Below, piece by piece: positions 35,348-45,651 of a stretch of 64,000 nucleotides of DNA. The notes beneath the pieces are model-generated. The model was not told the DNA's origin. It ran no database searches and saw nothing but the letters and a program-made list of their open reading frames with translations. The stretch is from Rhizobium sp. NRK18. Its GTDB lineage: Bacteria > Pseudomonadota > Alphaproteobacteria > Rhizobiales > Rhizobiaceae. The translations under genes were made by a program, and so were the position numbers. How positions within the stretch are numbered: position 1 is the first letter of the stretch; each line of letters opens with the position of its first letter. The stretch is from positions 1-64,000 of the forward strand of contig NZ_JANFMV010000001.1 in assembly GCF_024385575.1 (NCBI RefSeq), given 5' to 3'.

Positions 35348-36087
35348 GCGCGGCACCGATCCGCAATGCCATGGTGCTCGCCGCCGGGCTCGGCACGCGC
35401 ATGCGGCCGATCACCGAGACGATCCCGAAGCCGCTGGTAAAGATCGCCGGCACGCCGATGATCGACTATGTGCTGGACAGGCTGGTCGCTGCCGGTGTCG
35501 AAAAGGCCGTCGTCAACGTTCATCACCATGCAGACCAGATGGAAGATCATCTCCGCGGCCGCACGGATGTCGAGATCGTCATTTCGGACGAGCGCGAGCA
35601 ACTGATGAATTCCGGCGGCGGATTGAAGAAGGGCCTGCAGCGCCTCGACAAGGCCGCTTCCGTCTTCGTCATGAATGCCGACCTATTCTGGGTCGTTCCG
35701 CCCGGAATGGAGGACCGCAATCTCGACCGGTTGGCCGATTTCTTCGACCCGGAGCGCATGGACATGGCGCTTCTCTGCGTGAAGATCGAGGACACGACCG
35801 GCCACAACGGCAAGAATGATTTCGACCTTGCCGCCGACGGACGCCTGACGCGTCACCGCGAGGGCGGCGAGACGCCCGTCGTCTATGCCGGCGCTATTGC
35901 CATGCGGCCCTCGCTGCTGGATGATGCCCCGGAAGACGCCTTCAACCTGAACATCTATTTCGACAGGGCCATCGCCAAGGGCCGGCTCTACGGTCTCATT
36001 CTCGATGGCCACTGGCTGACGGTCGGGACACCCGAAGCCATTTCGGAGGCGGAGGACGCAATCCGGCGCATCGCCGGCGGAAACTGA
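35344..36087 (+). CDS. murU: N-acetylmuramate 1-phosphate uridylyltransferase
   Basis: Nucleotidyltransferase (247 aa) with the sugar-NTP signature MVLAAGLGTRMRPITE and PKPLVKIAGTPMI at the N-terminus. Its partner AmgK domain is encoded just upstream with an ATGA overlap (35344-35347), so the pair matches the AmgK-MurU shortcut that makes UDP-MurNAc from recycled MurNAc. A simpler annotation would be a generic sugar-1-phosphate nucleotidyltransferase. addB starts 4 bases later. Confidence 0.85.
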   Translation: MSAAPIRNAMVLAAGLGTRMRPITETIPKPLVKIAGTPMIDYVLDRLVAAGVEKAVVNVHHHADQMEDHLRGRTDVEIVISDEREQLMNSGGGLKKGLQRLDKAASVFVMNADLFWVVPPGMEDRNLDRLADFFDPERMDMALLCVKIEDTTGHNGKNDFDLAADGRLTRHREGGETPVVYAGAIAMRPSLLDDAPEDAFNLNIYFDRAIAKGRLYGLILDGHWLTVGTPEAISEAEDAIRRIAGGN

Positions 36088-36091
36088 AAAC

Positions 36092-39000
36092 ATGGCCGAA
36101 CGACATCGTCAGCGCATACTTACGATTCCGCCCGGTCTGCCGTTTCTCCGAACCCTCGCCCGAGCCTTGTGCGACGGCTCACTGGTCGAAAGCTTCCGCT
36201 ACGATCCCGCCGATCCACTCGCCCCGTCGCGCGTCACCATCTTTCTGCCGACGCGCCGCGCCGCGCGCGTGCTGCGCTCCGAATTCGTCGACCTGCTTGG
36301 CGGCAAGTCCGCCATTCTCCCGGTCATCCGTCCGCTCGGCGAAACGGACGACGACACCGGCTTCTTTGACGAAACCGTTCCGGACCGGCTGGACCTCGAT
36401 CCGCCAATCCCCGGCACCGCCCGGCTTCTGGAACTCGCCCGGCTCATCCTCTCCTGGCGCAACTGGTTGCCGGAAGTCATCCGCGACATCCATTCCGATT
36501 CGCCGCTGGTCGCTCCGGCAAGTCCGGCGGACGCCATCTGGCTTGCCCGCGATCTCGCCGAACTGATCGATTCGGTCGAGACGGAAGAACGAGACTGGGA
36601 CGACCTGAAAAAGCTGAATGCCGAGGACTATGCCCACTGGTGGCAGTTGACGCTCGAGTTCCTGAAGATTGCTTCCGCCTTCTGGCCCGCGCGCCTGCAG
36701 GAGCTCAGTCTGTCGTCCCCTGCCCGGCACCGCAACGCGATCCTCCGGGGCGAGGCCGAGCGGCTGGCGCGCGCAAGACATGAGGGACCGGTGATCGTTG
36801 CCGGTTCGACGGGCTCGCTGCCCGCGACGGCCGAGCTGATCGCCACGGTGGCCAGATTGCCGGAGGGCGCCGTCGTTCTGCCGGGCCTCGATACCTCCAT
36901 GGACGAGGACATCTGGCAGGGCCTTACGCCGGCCGCGGATGATCCGCGCTTCCAGGACCCGACACTGCGCGGGCATCCGCAATATGGTCTCGCCCTGCTT
37001 CTCTCGCGGCTCGGAACGGCCCGTTCGGAAGTCATCGCACTTGCGGGTTCCGAGGAGCCGCTTGCGCTTCGCCAGAGACTGATCTCGCAGGCGATGACGC
37101 CGGCATCGGCGACCGACCGCTGGGCGAGCTGGCAGGCGGACAAAGGTCCCGGCGAGGCTGCGGCTGCATTTGCCGATGTCAGTCTGATCGAGGCGCAGAA
37201 CGAGCGCGAGGAGGCAACCGCGATCGCCATTGCCCTGAGGCTGGCGCTGGAGGAACCCGGCGTCCATGGCGAAAGCCAGGCGGCACTGATCACACCGGAC
37301 CGCACGCTTGCCCGCCGCGTCGTCTCGGAGCTTGCCCGCTTCGGCATCACGGCGGACGATTCGGCCGGCACGCCGCTGTCGCAGACCCAGCAGGGGACAT
37401 TGCTGCGTCTCGTCCTCGAAACGACGCTTCGGCCCGGCGATCCGGTGGCGATCGCCTCCCTGCTCAAACATCCGCTGCTCCGGCTGCAGATGCCATCCGC
37501 GCGGCTGGCGCTGGCCGTCAGGGCGCTGGAGGCCATCGCGCTGCGGGGCGGTCTTGGAGAATGCGATATCGCCCTGCTCGGTCCGCTGTTTGCCCGGCGG
37601 CTGGAGGAACAGAAGGCCGACCGGCACCGACCGCAATGGCGCCGTTCCATTTCAAGGCAGGCGATCGAGGATGCGGCCATTGTCGCGGAAAAGCTCGCCG
37701 AAGCGGTCGAGCCGCTGGCAAGCGCCTTTCTGCGGCGCGGCCGGGAGCGCGGGCTCAGCGATCGTTTCACCCTATCCGCCTGGGCGGAGCGGACCGGCTC
37801 GGTGCTCGAAAATCTCTGCCGCGACGAGGCCGGCGATCTCGCCGCCCTCTGGACCGGTGAAGCGGGACAGGCGCTTGCCGGCCTGCTCGGCGAGGTGATG
37901 GAGGCACAAGGCCAGCTGGAGGCCAGCGGGCCGCAATGGATCGACATCGCGGATGCGCTGACGGCCGGTTCGTCGGTCAAGCCGCAGGCGATGAGCCATC
38001 CGCGCGTCTTCATCTTCGGCACGCTGGAAGCGCGCCTGCAGAGCGTCGACACGCTCGTGCTGGGAGGTCTGAACGAAGGGTCCTGGCCGGCGGAAAGCGC
38101 CAATAATCCGTTTCTCTCGCGCACCATGAAGACTGGCATGGGCCTGGAGCCGCCCGAACGGCGGCTGGGCCAGCACGCCCACGACTTCGAGATGGCGAAC
38201 GGCACCCGCAAGCTCATCTATTCCCGATCGGCCCGCCAAGGCTCGGCGCCGACCGTGCCATCGCGGTGGCTGCAGCGCCTGAAGGCGCTTCTCGGACCAG
38301 AGATCATCAAGGACATGCGCGAACGCGGCGACCGGTTTCGCGACTGGGCCGGCGCAATCGACACCGGCGAGAAGCAGACGCTCGCAGCCCGGCCGGAGCC
38401 GAAGCCGCCCGCCGACCTGCAGCCGGTGCGTTATTCCTTCTCCGAGGTCTCGCGGCTCCGGCGCGATCCCTATTCCATCTACGCCCGCCGCATCCTGAAG
38501 CTCGATCCCGTCGATCCCTTCAACGCCGATCCAGGTGCGGCCGAGCGCGGCACGCTCTACCATGCGATCATCGACGCCTTCACCAAATCGGGGGCGAAAG
38601 CCGGAACGGCCGAAGCGGAACGCGTGATGGAAAGGCTGATTTCCGAGCACTTCGACCAAGAGGAACTGCCGGCGCACATCGATGCGGTCTGGCGGCCGCG
38701 GTTTCGCGCGGTCGCAAACGCCTTCCTGAAATGGGAAGCTACGCGGCAGACAGAGATCGGCCGAACCGTCACCGAGGTCGGAGCGGCGATGCAATATGCG
38801 CCGGTCGGCATCACCATTACCGGCATTGCCGACCGGATCGATATCAAGGGACCGGGTCACGCCGACATCATCGACTACAAGACCGGCTCCAATCCAAGCC
38901 CGTCGCAGGCGCGGGCGCTGCTCGATCCGCAGCTGGCGCTGGAGGCTGCGGCACTCCGAGCCGGTGCCTTCAAGGATGTGGAGCCGCTGACGGCCGAAAA

Positions 39001-39286
39001 CCTGATCTATGTGCGGCTGCGCCCCGGCGATCGCTTCGATGTGCAGCAGGTCAACAACGAGCTCAGCGCCCGCGATCCGGCCAAGGCGAAATCGGCCGAA
39101 CAGCTGGCCGACGAGGCCCTGCACCAGCTCGGCAATTTCGTCTCGGTGCTGCGATCCGGCGAGCGCGGTTTCGTCTCGCGGCTGCTACCCTTCAGCCAGA
39201 ACGACTATGGCGGGGAGTACGACCATCTTGCCCGCGTGGCGGAGTGGTCCACCGCTGACGGCCAAGTGGAGGATGGCGATGAGTGA
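36092..39286 (+). CDS. addB: double-strand break repair protein AddB
   Basis: 1064-aa subunit of the AddAB helicase-nuclease that processes DNA ends for RecA. The N-terminus is an inactive-helicase-like region beginning LTIPPGLPFLRTLARAL, in which I find no Walker A motif. The C-terminal RecB-type nuclease domain has GIADRIDIKG and IIDYKTG (Asp and Lys of the nuclease core) and an upstream LYHAIIDAF. The iron-sulphur cysteines of Bacillus AddB are not visible, as in other alphaproteobacterial AddB. It overlaps addA by 8 bases. Confidence 0.93.
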   Translation: MAERHRQRILTIPPGLPFLRTLARALCDGSLVESFRYDPADPLAPSRVTIFLPTRRAARVLRSEFVDLLGGKSAILPVIRPLGETDDDTGFFDETVPDRLDLDPPIPGTARLLELARLILSWRNWLPEVIRDIHSDSPLVAPASPADAIWLARDLAELIDSVETEERDWDDLKKLNAEDYAHWWQLTLEFLKIASAFWPARLQELSLSSPARHRNAILRGEAERLARARHEGPVIVAGSTGSLPATAELIATVARLPEGAVVLPGLDTSMDEDIWQGLTPAADDPRFQDPTLRGHPQYGLALLLSRLGTARSEVIALAGSEEPLALRQRLISQAMTPASATDRWASWQADKGPGEAAAAFADVSLIEAQNEREEATAIAIALRLALEEPGVHGESQAALITPDRTLARRVVSELARFGITADDSAGTPLSQTQQGTLLRLVLETTLRPGDPVAIASLLKHPLLRLQMPSARLALAVRALEAIALRGGLGECDIALLGPLFARRLEEQKADRHRPQWRRSISRQAIEDAAIVAEKLAEAVEPLASAFLRRGRERGLSDRFTLSAWAERTGSVLENLCRDEAGDLAALWTGEAGQALAGLLGEVMEAQGQLEASGPQWIDIADALTAGSSVKPQAMSHPRVFIFGTLEARLQSVDTLVLGGLNEGSWPAESANNPFLSRTMKTGMGLEPPERRLGQHAHDFEMANGTRKLIYSRSARQGSAPTVPSRWLQRLKALLGPEIIKDMRERGDRFRDWAGAIDTGEKQTLAARPEPKPPADLQPVRYSFSEVSRLRRDPYSIYARRILKLDPVDPFNADPGAAERGTLYHAIIDAFTKSGAKAGTAEAERVMERLISEHFDQEELPAHIDAVWRPRFRAVANAFLKWEATRQTEIGRTVTEVGAAMQYAPVGITITGIADRIDIKGPGHADIIDYKTGSNPSPSQARALLDPQLALEAAALRAGAFKDVEPLTAENLIYVRLRPGDRFDVQQVNNELSARDPAKAKSAEQLADEALHQLGNFVSVLRSGERGFVSRLLPFSQNDYGGEYDHLARVAEWSTADGQVEDGDE

Positions 39287-42200
39287 GCATCTGCCCGATC
39301 ATCCCGATACGCCGGCCGGCTGGCTCGACTGGACTACGACACAACAGTCGGCCGCGGCCGATCCGGGCCGTTCCGCCTGGGTTTCGGCCAATGCCGGTTC
39401 CGGCAAGACACATGTCCTGACCCAAAGGGTGATCCGCCTGCTGCTGGCGGGTGCACGCCCCTCCTCCATCCTGTGCCTGACCTATACGAAGGCGGCGGCA
39501 TCGGAAATGTCGAACCGCGTTTTCGATAGGCTGGGCGCCTGGGCAACGCTGAACGACGAGGAGCTGGCATCCCGGATAGAGAAGATCGAAGGCGCGCGGC
39601 CGGACCGGATCAAGCTGGCGCTCGCCCGCCAGCTCTTCGCCCGCGCGCTGGAAACGCCCGGCGGGCTGAAGATCCAGACGATCCATGCCTTCTGCGAGGC
39701 ACTGCTGCACCAGTTTCCGCTGGAAGCCAACGTCGCCGGCCATTTCTCCGTCCTCGACGACCGGGCCGCGAGCGTGCTGCTCGCCGATGCGCGGCGCGCG
39801 ATGCTGACGGCGGCTTCGTCTGAAGAGGACGCCGCGCTCGCCGAAGCATTCGCCTATGTTCTCTCGGTCGGCGACGAATTCGGTCTCGACACGCTGCTCG
39901 GCGAAATCGTCGCCAACCGGATCGCCATCGCCAATTTCCTGGGCGTCGCCGGAGCGAAGCCCGAGGCGGCCCTGCGTCAGGCATTTGGCATCGGTCATGA
40001 CGAGACCGAAGCCGGTCTTCTTGCCGGTTTCTGGCCGCTGGCCGGCCTTTCGGACGCGAACCTCAGCCTTTACATCGACATCGCCCGCGAAGTCGGCGGA
40101 TCGAAAGCCGGCGAGATCGCCGATCTGCTGGCCAGCGCCGCCAAAACCGCCGATCCGGCCGAACGCATAGACATGTTAGAAGCGGCCCTCCTGAAAAAGG
40201 ACGGCGATCCCAAGGCGCTGAGCACGCTCGCCACCAAGAAGATGCTGGCCGCTGCACCACATCTCGAAACTGCAATCACAGAGGCCATCGGCCATCTGGT
40301 CGACTGCCGCGACCGGCTGAAGCGTTTCCGGCTTTTCCAGGCGACACGCGCGGCGCTCATCCTGGCGACCCGGCTGCTCGGCGACTACGAGGACCTGAAG
40401 AAGGAACGCAGCCTTCTCGATTTCGAGGATCTGATCAACCGGGCGGCGGCACTTCTGACCAAGAGCCAGATCAGCGCCTGGATCCACTACAAGCTCGATC
40501 AGGGCATCGACCATATCCTTGTCGACGAGGCGCAGGACACCAGCCCGATCCAGTGGCAGGTCATCCGCTCGCTCAGCGACGATTTCTTTTCCGGCGATAC
40601 GTCCCGGCCGGGCACGAGAACGCTCTTTGCGGTCGGCGACGAAAAGCAGTCGATCTATTCCTTCCAGGGCGCAAGACCGGAGCGGTTTGCCGCCGAGCGG
40701 AGCTTCACCCAGAAGCGCGTAACGGCGAGCGGCGGGGTCTTTTCCGGCATCCGCCTTCCGCTGTCCTTCCGCTCGACGGAGGACGTGCTGTCGGCGGTCG
40801 ACCAGGTATTTTCGCTTGCCGAGAATGCTCGCGGCCTTGCCGCCGACGGCGACGACATCATCCACCGGTCCAACCGCACCGGCCATCCCGGCGCCGTCGA
40901 CCTGTGGGAGATGATCGGCACAGAGGCAGCCCTGACGGCAGACGACTGGACCGCGCCGTTCGATTCGACGCCCGAGAACGCGCCGCCCGCCATTCTGGCC
41001 CGCCGCATCGCGCACCATATCGGGCAACTGGTTTCCGACGGCACGATCATCGAGGATGGCAAGGAGCGCAGTGTAAGGCCGGGAGACATCCTCATCCTGG
41101 TGCGCAAGCGCGACGGTTTCGTCAATGCCCTGACGCGGCTTCTGAAATCCCCCTACAACATTCCCGTCGCCGGCGCCGACCGGCTGCGGCTGACCAGCCA
41201 CATTGCCATCCAGGATCTGATGGCGCTCGGGCAATTTGCGCTGCTGCCCGAGGACGACCTGTCGCTTGCCGCCCTGTTGAAGAGCCCCCTCTTCAATCTC
41301 GGCGAGGCGGACGTCTTCGACATCTGCGGCCTGCGGGCGGAGAACCAGAGCGCCTGGAGCGAATTGAAGCGGCGCGCGGCAAGTGGTGACACCCGGCTGG
41401 AAGCCGTTCGAGACAGCCTCCTGACCCAGATCGCGGCCGCGAACCGGCTGTCGGTGCATGATTTCTATGCGCAGGTGCTCGCCGCCCATGGCGGACGGCG
41501 AAAGTTCCTCGCCCGGCTCGGCAGCGAAGTCAGCGACATTCTGGACGAATTCCTGACCTTCGCGCTCGATCAGGAGCAGAACGGCCTTCCCGGACTGCAG
41601 GCGTTTCTCTCGACGCTCGAGCTCGAAGCACCGGAGGTCAAGCGCGAGCAGGACAAGGGCCGCGACGAAGTGCGGATCATGACCGTGCACGCCTCGAAGG
41701 GCCTGGAAGCCCCGATCGTCTTCCTGGTCGATGGCGGTTCGGCAGCCTTCAGCCACAGCCATCTCTCCAAGTTCCGGATGATCGACACGCCGGACAGCGC
41801 CGCACCCGTGCCGGTGTGGGCGGTGACGAAGGACGTCGGCAATTCGCTGACCGAGGAAGACGGCGAGCGGGCGAAGGCGGCCGCCGAGGAGGAATACCGG
41901 CGGCTGCTCTATGTCGGCATGACCCGGGCGGCCGACCGGCTGATCGTCTGCGGCTATCGCGGCATCCGCCAGAACCCCGGCATCTGGCACGAGATGATCT
42001 CGAATGCACTTGCAGCGGATGATAGCCGATGCCGGGAAACGGAATTCATCGGTCCGGATGGCGCCACATGGAACGGCTGCTCCTGGCGCGCGGCCGCGCC
42101 GAAGCGGACCTTCGACAGGGCGGACGAACAGCAGAAGGCGGAACGCACCCGCGATCTTCCGGTGGCGCTTTCCCGACCCTTGCCGCCGACAAAGGCACTT

Positions 42201-42824
42201 CCCCGGCCGCTCAGTCCTTCAGGAGCAGGCTCGGTCATCGACGCCGAGACGGGCGACGCCCCCGTGTTGTCACCGCTCTTCGGCAACAGGCCTGCGGAAA
42301 GCCACGCGCTGGAAAAGGGCCGCATCCAGCATCGGCTGATGCAGGTGCTGCCCGGCCTGGAGCCATCGGAACGACGGCCTGCGGCTATCCGTTATCTCGA
42401 GCGCGCCGCCGGACACTGGGACGACGAGGACCGCCAGAGAACGGTCGAGAAAATTCTCGCCGTGATCGATCATCCCGGCATTGCCGCGGCGTTCACCGCA
42501 TCGGCCCAGGTGGAAGTCTCGATCATGGGCACGCTTTCGCTGAATGGCCGGGACTATTCGGTTTCCGGGCGCATCGACCGCCTTGCCGTCGACGGCGATA
42601 CGGTGATCATCATCGACTACAAGACCAATCGCACGGTGCCCGAATCGATCGACACTGTCTCGCCCGCCTATGTCGCCCAGCTCGCCATCTATCGCGAGAT
42701 CCTGGCGCCGCTCTACCCGGGCAAGCGCTTCGAATGCGCACTCGTCTACACGGAAGAGGCAGTTATCCACGTGATCCCGAGCGAGAAGCTCGCCTCCGCC
42801 CTTGCGGAGCTCAAGACAAAGTGA
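39279..42824 (+). CDS. addA: double-strand break repair helicase AddA
   Basis: 1181-aa UvrD/Rep-type helicase plus nuclease. Motif I is SANAGSGKTHVL, motif II VDEAQDTSPIQW, motif III GDEKQSIYSFQGA, motif V TVHASKGLEAP and motif VI YVGMTRAADRL. The RecB nuclease core is SGRIDRL then IIIDYKTNR near the C-terminus. GGAGG lies 6 bases before the ATG at 39279; the frame upstream is shared antiphase with addB. It forms AddAB with the preceding gene. Confidence 0.96.
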   Translation: MSEHLPDHPDTPAGWLDWTTTQQSAAADPGRSAWVSANAGSGKTHVLTQRVIRLLLAGARPSSILCLTYTKAAASEMSNRVFDRLGAWATLNDEELASRIEKIEGARPDRIKLALARQLFARALETPGGLKIQTIHAFCEALLHQFPLEANVAGHFSVLDDRAASVLLADARRAMLTAASSEEDAALAEAFAYVLSVGDEFGLDTLLGEIVANRIAIANFLGVAGAKPEAALRQAFGIGHDETEAGLLAGFWPLAGLSDANLSLYIDIAREVGGSKAGEIADLLASAAKTADPAERIDMLEAALLKKDGDPKALSTLATKKMLAAAPHLETAITEAIGHLVDCRDRLKRFRLFQATRAALILATRLLGDYEDLKKERSLLDFEDLINRAAALLTKSQISAWIHYKLDQGIDHILVDEAQDTSPIQWQVIRSLSDDFFSGDTSRPGTRTLFAVGDEKQSIYSFQGARPERFAAERSFTQKRVTASGGVFSGIRLPLSFRSTEDVLSAVDQVFSLAENARGLAADGDDIIHRSNRTGHPGAVDLWEMIGTEAALTADDWTAPFDSTPENAPPAILARRIAHHIGQLVSDGTIIEDGKERSVRPGDILILVRKRDGFVNALTRLLKSPYNIPVAGADRLRLTSHIAIQDLMALGQFALLPEDDLSLAALLKSPLFNLGEADVFDICGLRAENQSAWSELKRRAASGDTRLEAVRDSLLTQIAAANRLSVHDFYAQVLAAHGGRRKFLARLGSEVSDILDEFLTFALDQEQNGLPGLQAFLSTLELEAPEVKREQDKGRDEVRIMTVHASKGLEAPIVFLVDGGSAAFSHSHLSKFRMIDTPDSAAPVPVWAVTKDVGNSLTEEDGERAKAAAEEEYRRLLYVGMTRAADRLIVCGYRGIRQNPGIWHEMISNALAADDSRCRETEFIGPDGATWNGCSWRAAAPKRTFDRADEQQKAERTRDLPVALSRPLPPTKALPRPLSPSGAGSVIDAETGDAPVLSPLFGNRPAESHALEKGRIQHRLMQVLPGLEPSERRPAAIRYLERAAGHWDDEDRQRTVEKILAVIDHPGIAAAFTASAQVEVSIMGTLSLNGRDYSVSGRIDRLAVDGDTVIIIDYKTNRTVPESIDTVSPAYVAQLAIYREILAPLYPGKRFECALVYTEEAVIHVIPSEKLASALAELKTK

Positions 42825-42899
42825 AAGATCGGGGATTGAAATTTCGGGCCCACAGGGTCACATGTGTACCAACATATTCCCTTTGATAAGGAGAGCCAC

Positions 42900-43220
42900 A
42901 TGGCTACCGTGAAAGTTGACAGCGCCAATTTCGAAGCCGAAGTCCTGCAGTCGGCAGAGCCCGTGATCGTGGATTTCTGGGCAGAATGGTGCGGCCCGTG
43001 CAAGATGATCGCTCCGAGCCTTGAAGAGCTGTCGGTCGAATTCGCCGGCAAGGTGAAGGTCGCCAAGCTCAACATCGACGAAAACCCGGAATTGGCCGCC
43101 CAGTTCGGCGTGCGCTCTATTCCGACGCTTGCCATGTTCAAGGGTGGCGAAGTGGCCGACATCAAGGTTGGTGCCGCCCCGAAGACCGCCCTGACGAGCT
43201 GGATTTCCAGCGCCGCATAA
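42900..43220 (+). CDS. trxA: thioredoxin
   Basis: 106-aa thioredoxin with active site WCGPC (Cys31, Cys34) in [12 protein letters not shown] and the cis-proline region [17 protein letters not shown] precedes the ATG at 42900 by 6 bases; the upstream frame is spurious. It lies 75 bases after addA and has its own strong terminator. It serves as a general disulphide reductant with thioredoxin reductase, which is encoded elsewhere. Confidence 0.97.
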   Translation: MATVKVDSANFEAEVLQSAEPVIVDFWAEWCGPCKMIAPSLEELSVEFAGKVKVAKLNIDENPELAAQFGVRSIPTLAMFKGGEVADIKVGAAPKTALTSWISSAA

Positions 43221-43244
43221 GGCGACCTCATTTGCAGGCATGAG

Positions 43245-43275
43245 AAAAGCCCGGTTTTCGCCGGGCTTTTTCTTT
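43245..43275. terminator. bidirectional terminator between trxA and folC
   Basis: AGCCCGG (43248-43254) pairs with CCGGGCT (43261-43267), flanked by AAAA on the left and TTTTTCTTT on the right. It lies between convergent trxA and folC and can stop both. Confidence 0.88.
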
Positions 43276-43293
43276 GTCGATTTTTTCATGAGT

Positions 43294-44637
43294 TCAGGTC
43301 GGCGGGGTGCCGTTTTCGGCGAGCACATCGCCGACGAGGTACAGCGAACCGCCGATCAGGATCCGCGGCGGTGGCGCATCGGGCCGCAAATGCTGCTTCA
43401 TCATCTCCAGAGCCTCGGAGACCGACGAAGTGGGGCTCGAGAGGAGGCCGGCTTCGCCAGCGGCATCGGCAAGCACCACCGGATCGATGCGGGCGTCGGT
43501 GCCGAAGATCGGCACGGTGAACACATGTTCGGCCAGATCCTCGAAGGCGCGGAAATAGCCGACCGGATCCTTGGTGTTGATCATGCCGGCGATCAGGAAC
43601 AGCGGCCGCGGCTGGCGTTCCTCGAAATTCGCCAAGGCTTCGGCGATGACTTCGCCCGCACCCGGATTGTGACCGCCATCGACCCAGATTTCCGACCCCG
43701 CCGGGGCCTTGTCGAACAGCGCGCCGCTGGTCAGGTGCTGCAGGCGCCCGGCCCAGCTGACCGACTGCATCGCCTGCTCTATGACGGTATCCGACAGCGT
43801 AAAGCCTGCCGCTTTCACGGCTCTTATGGCGGCGGCGGCATTGGCATACTGATGACGGCCCGGAAGGCGCGGCAACGGCAGATCAACGAGGCCGAATTCG
43901 TCCTGGTAGATCAAACGGCCATATTCCTCATAGGCGACATAGTCCTGGCCGTGTGCGGCGGTCGGGCAATGCAGCCGTTCGGCGGTCGACAGCAGGACAT
44001 CGAGGGCCTCGTCATGTTGCTGCTGGCCGATGACGACCGGGCAGCGACGCTTCATGATGCCGGCCTTTTCGGCGGCGATTAGTTCGACGCGATCGCCGAG
44101 ATAGGCCTGATGGTCCAGCGAGATCGGCATGATGACGGAAACGGCGGGTTCGGGAATGACGTTGGTCGCGTCGAAACGGCCACCGAGGCCAACTTCCACG
44201 ACGGCGACATCCGCCGGCGCTTCGGAAAACAAGACGAACATCACCGCGGTCAGGATCTCGAACACCGTGATCGTTTCGCCGCGATTGGCCTCACCGACCC
44301 GGCGGATCGCGTCGGCGAAGACCGCATCCTCCACCAGACGGCCTGAGCCGCCCTTCACACCGATGCGATAGCGTTCATGCCAGTTGACGAGGTGCGGCGA
44401 CGTGTGGACGTGAACGCTGTGGCCCGCTACCTCCAGCAACGCCCTTGCGAAGGCGGTGACCGATCCCTTGCCGTTGGTGCCGGCGACATGGATCACCGGT
44501 GGCATCTTCAAATGGGGATTGCCAAGCCGATCGAGCAGGCGCGTGATCCGGTCAAGGGACAGATCGAATCCCTTCGGATGCAGCGCCATCAGCCTGTTGA
44601 TTTCGTTCTCGGCTTCACTCCGCACGGATTGGTCCAT
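43294..44637 (-). CDS. folC: folylpolyglutamate synthase / dihydrofolate synthase
   Basis: FolC (447 aa), a Mur-ligase-fold enzyme that adds glutamate to dihydropteroate and folates. The P-loop is AGTNGKGSVTAFA near residues 52-64, with TSPHLVNWHERYRI and GLGGRFDATN as family signatures, and SLDHQAYLGD. It is the last gene of the trpF-trpB-trpA-accD-folC run, 42 bases after accD. The accD-folC pairing is widespread in bacteria. Confidence 0.96.
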   Translation of the reverse strand: MDQSVRSEAENEINRLMALHPKGFDLSLDRITRLLDRLGNPHLKMPPVIHVAGTNGKGSVTAFARALLEVAGHSVHVHTSPHLVNWHERYRIGVKGGSGRLVEDAVFADAIRRVGEANRGETITVFEILTAVMFVLFSEAPADVAVVEVGLGGRFDATNVIPEPAVSVIMPISLDHQAYLGDRVELIAAEKAGIMKRRCPVVIGQQQHDEALDVLLSTAERLHCPTAAHGQDYVAYEEYGRLIYQDEFGLVDLPLPRLPGRHQYANAAAAIRAVKAAGFTLSDTVIEQAMQSVSWAGRLQHLTSGALFDKAPAGSEIWVDGGHNPGAGEVIAEALANFEERQPRPLFLIAGMINTKDPVGYFRAFEDLAEHVFTVPIFGTDARIDPVVLADAAGEAGLLSSPTSSVSEALEMMKQHLRPDAPPPRILIGGSLYLVGDVLAENGTPPT

Positions 44638-44679
44638 GACATCTCATCCAACGATGCGGCAAAAGAAGCAAACGCGTGA

Positions 44680-45606
44680 TTATTCTGCGGCTTCTGCCTT
44701 GGGAGCAGGGTCTGCGCTTGCGGGCGCACGGTCAATTTCCTCGCGCACGCCATCCACCGGCTTTTTCATCAGGATCTTCAAAAGCCGCGCCAGCGTATCG
44801 GGAATATCGTGCCGGCGGACGACCATGTCGACCATGCCGTGCTCCAGCAGATATTCCGAGGTCTGGAAGCCTTCCGGCAGCTTTTCCCGAAGCGTCTGCT
44901 CGATCACGCGCTTGCCGGCAAAGCCGATTTCCGCGCCCGGTTCGGCCAGGTGGATATCGCCGAGCATCGCATAGGAGGCGGTGACGCCGCCGGTGGTCGG
45001 GTTGGTCAGCACCACGATGTAGGGCAGACCCGCTTCCTTCAGCATGTTGACGGCAACGGTCGTGCGCGGCAGCTGCATGAGCGACAGGATGCCTTCCTGC
45101 ATGCGCGCGCCACCCGAAGCCGGGAACATGACGACCGGGCATTTTTCGGCGATCGCCCGCTCGAAGGCCTTGATGATCGCCTCGCCGGCGGCGATGCCGA
45201 GCGAACCGCCAATGAAGTTGAAGTCGTGGACGATGGCAACGAGCTTCAGGCCCTTCACCTTGCCGACGCCGGCATTGATCGTGTCTTCCGCATCGGTCTT
45301 GGCGCGGCTGTCGCGAAGACGGTCGGAATACTTCTTGGAATCGCGGAACTTTAGCGGATCCTGCGCCACCTTGGGCTGCGGCAGGGATTCGTACTGGCCG
45401 TTGTCGAACAGCGTCCGCAGACGGTCCTTGGCCGGCATCTTCATGTGATAGCCGGACGCCGGAATGACCCAGAGATTTTCCTCAAGATCCTTGTGAAAGA
45501 CCATTTCACCGGTTTCCGGACATTTGATCCAGAGATTTTCCGGCACTTCGCGGCGGCCGAGCATGGAATTGATCCGCGGCCTGACGTAGTTGGTGATCCA
45601 GTTCAA
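44680..45606 (-). CDS. accD: acetyl-CoA carboxylase carboxyltransferase subunit beta
   Basis: AccD (308 aa) makes malonyl-CoA with AccA. The carboxyltransferase core is clear: [42 protein letters not shown]. The N-terminal zinc ribbon of E. coli AccD is degenerate: only one Cys remains in [11 protein letters not shown], and the second pair is replaced (VIPASGYH). This loss is, as far as I know, shared by other alphaproteobacterial AccD. The acidic Ala/Pro-rich tail ends PAPKAEAAE. It lies 45 bases downstream of trpA. Confidence 0.95.
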   Translation of the reverse strand: MNWITNYVRPRINSMLGRREVPENLWIKCPETGEMVFHKDLEENLWVIPASGYHMKMPAKDRLRTLFDNGQYESLPQPKVAQDPLKFRDSKKYSDRLRDSRAKTDAEDTINAGVGKVKGLKLVAIVHDFNFIGGSLGIAAGEAIIKAFERAIAEKCPVVMFPASGGARMQEGILSLMQLPRTTVAVNMLKEAGLPYIVVLTNPTTGGVTASYAMLGDIHLAEPGAEIGFAGKRVIEQTLREKLPEGFQTSEYLLEHGMVDMVVRRHDIPDTLARLLKILMKKPVDGVREEIDRAPASADPAPKAEAAE

Positions 45607-45651
45607 AGCTCTTGCTCCTGAAATTTCAAACTTAAGTGCGGATTACACCCG

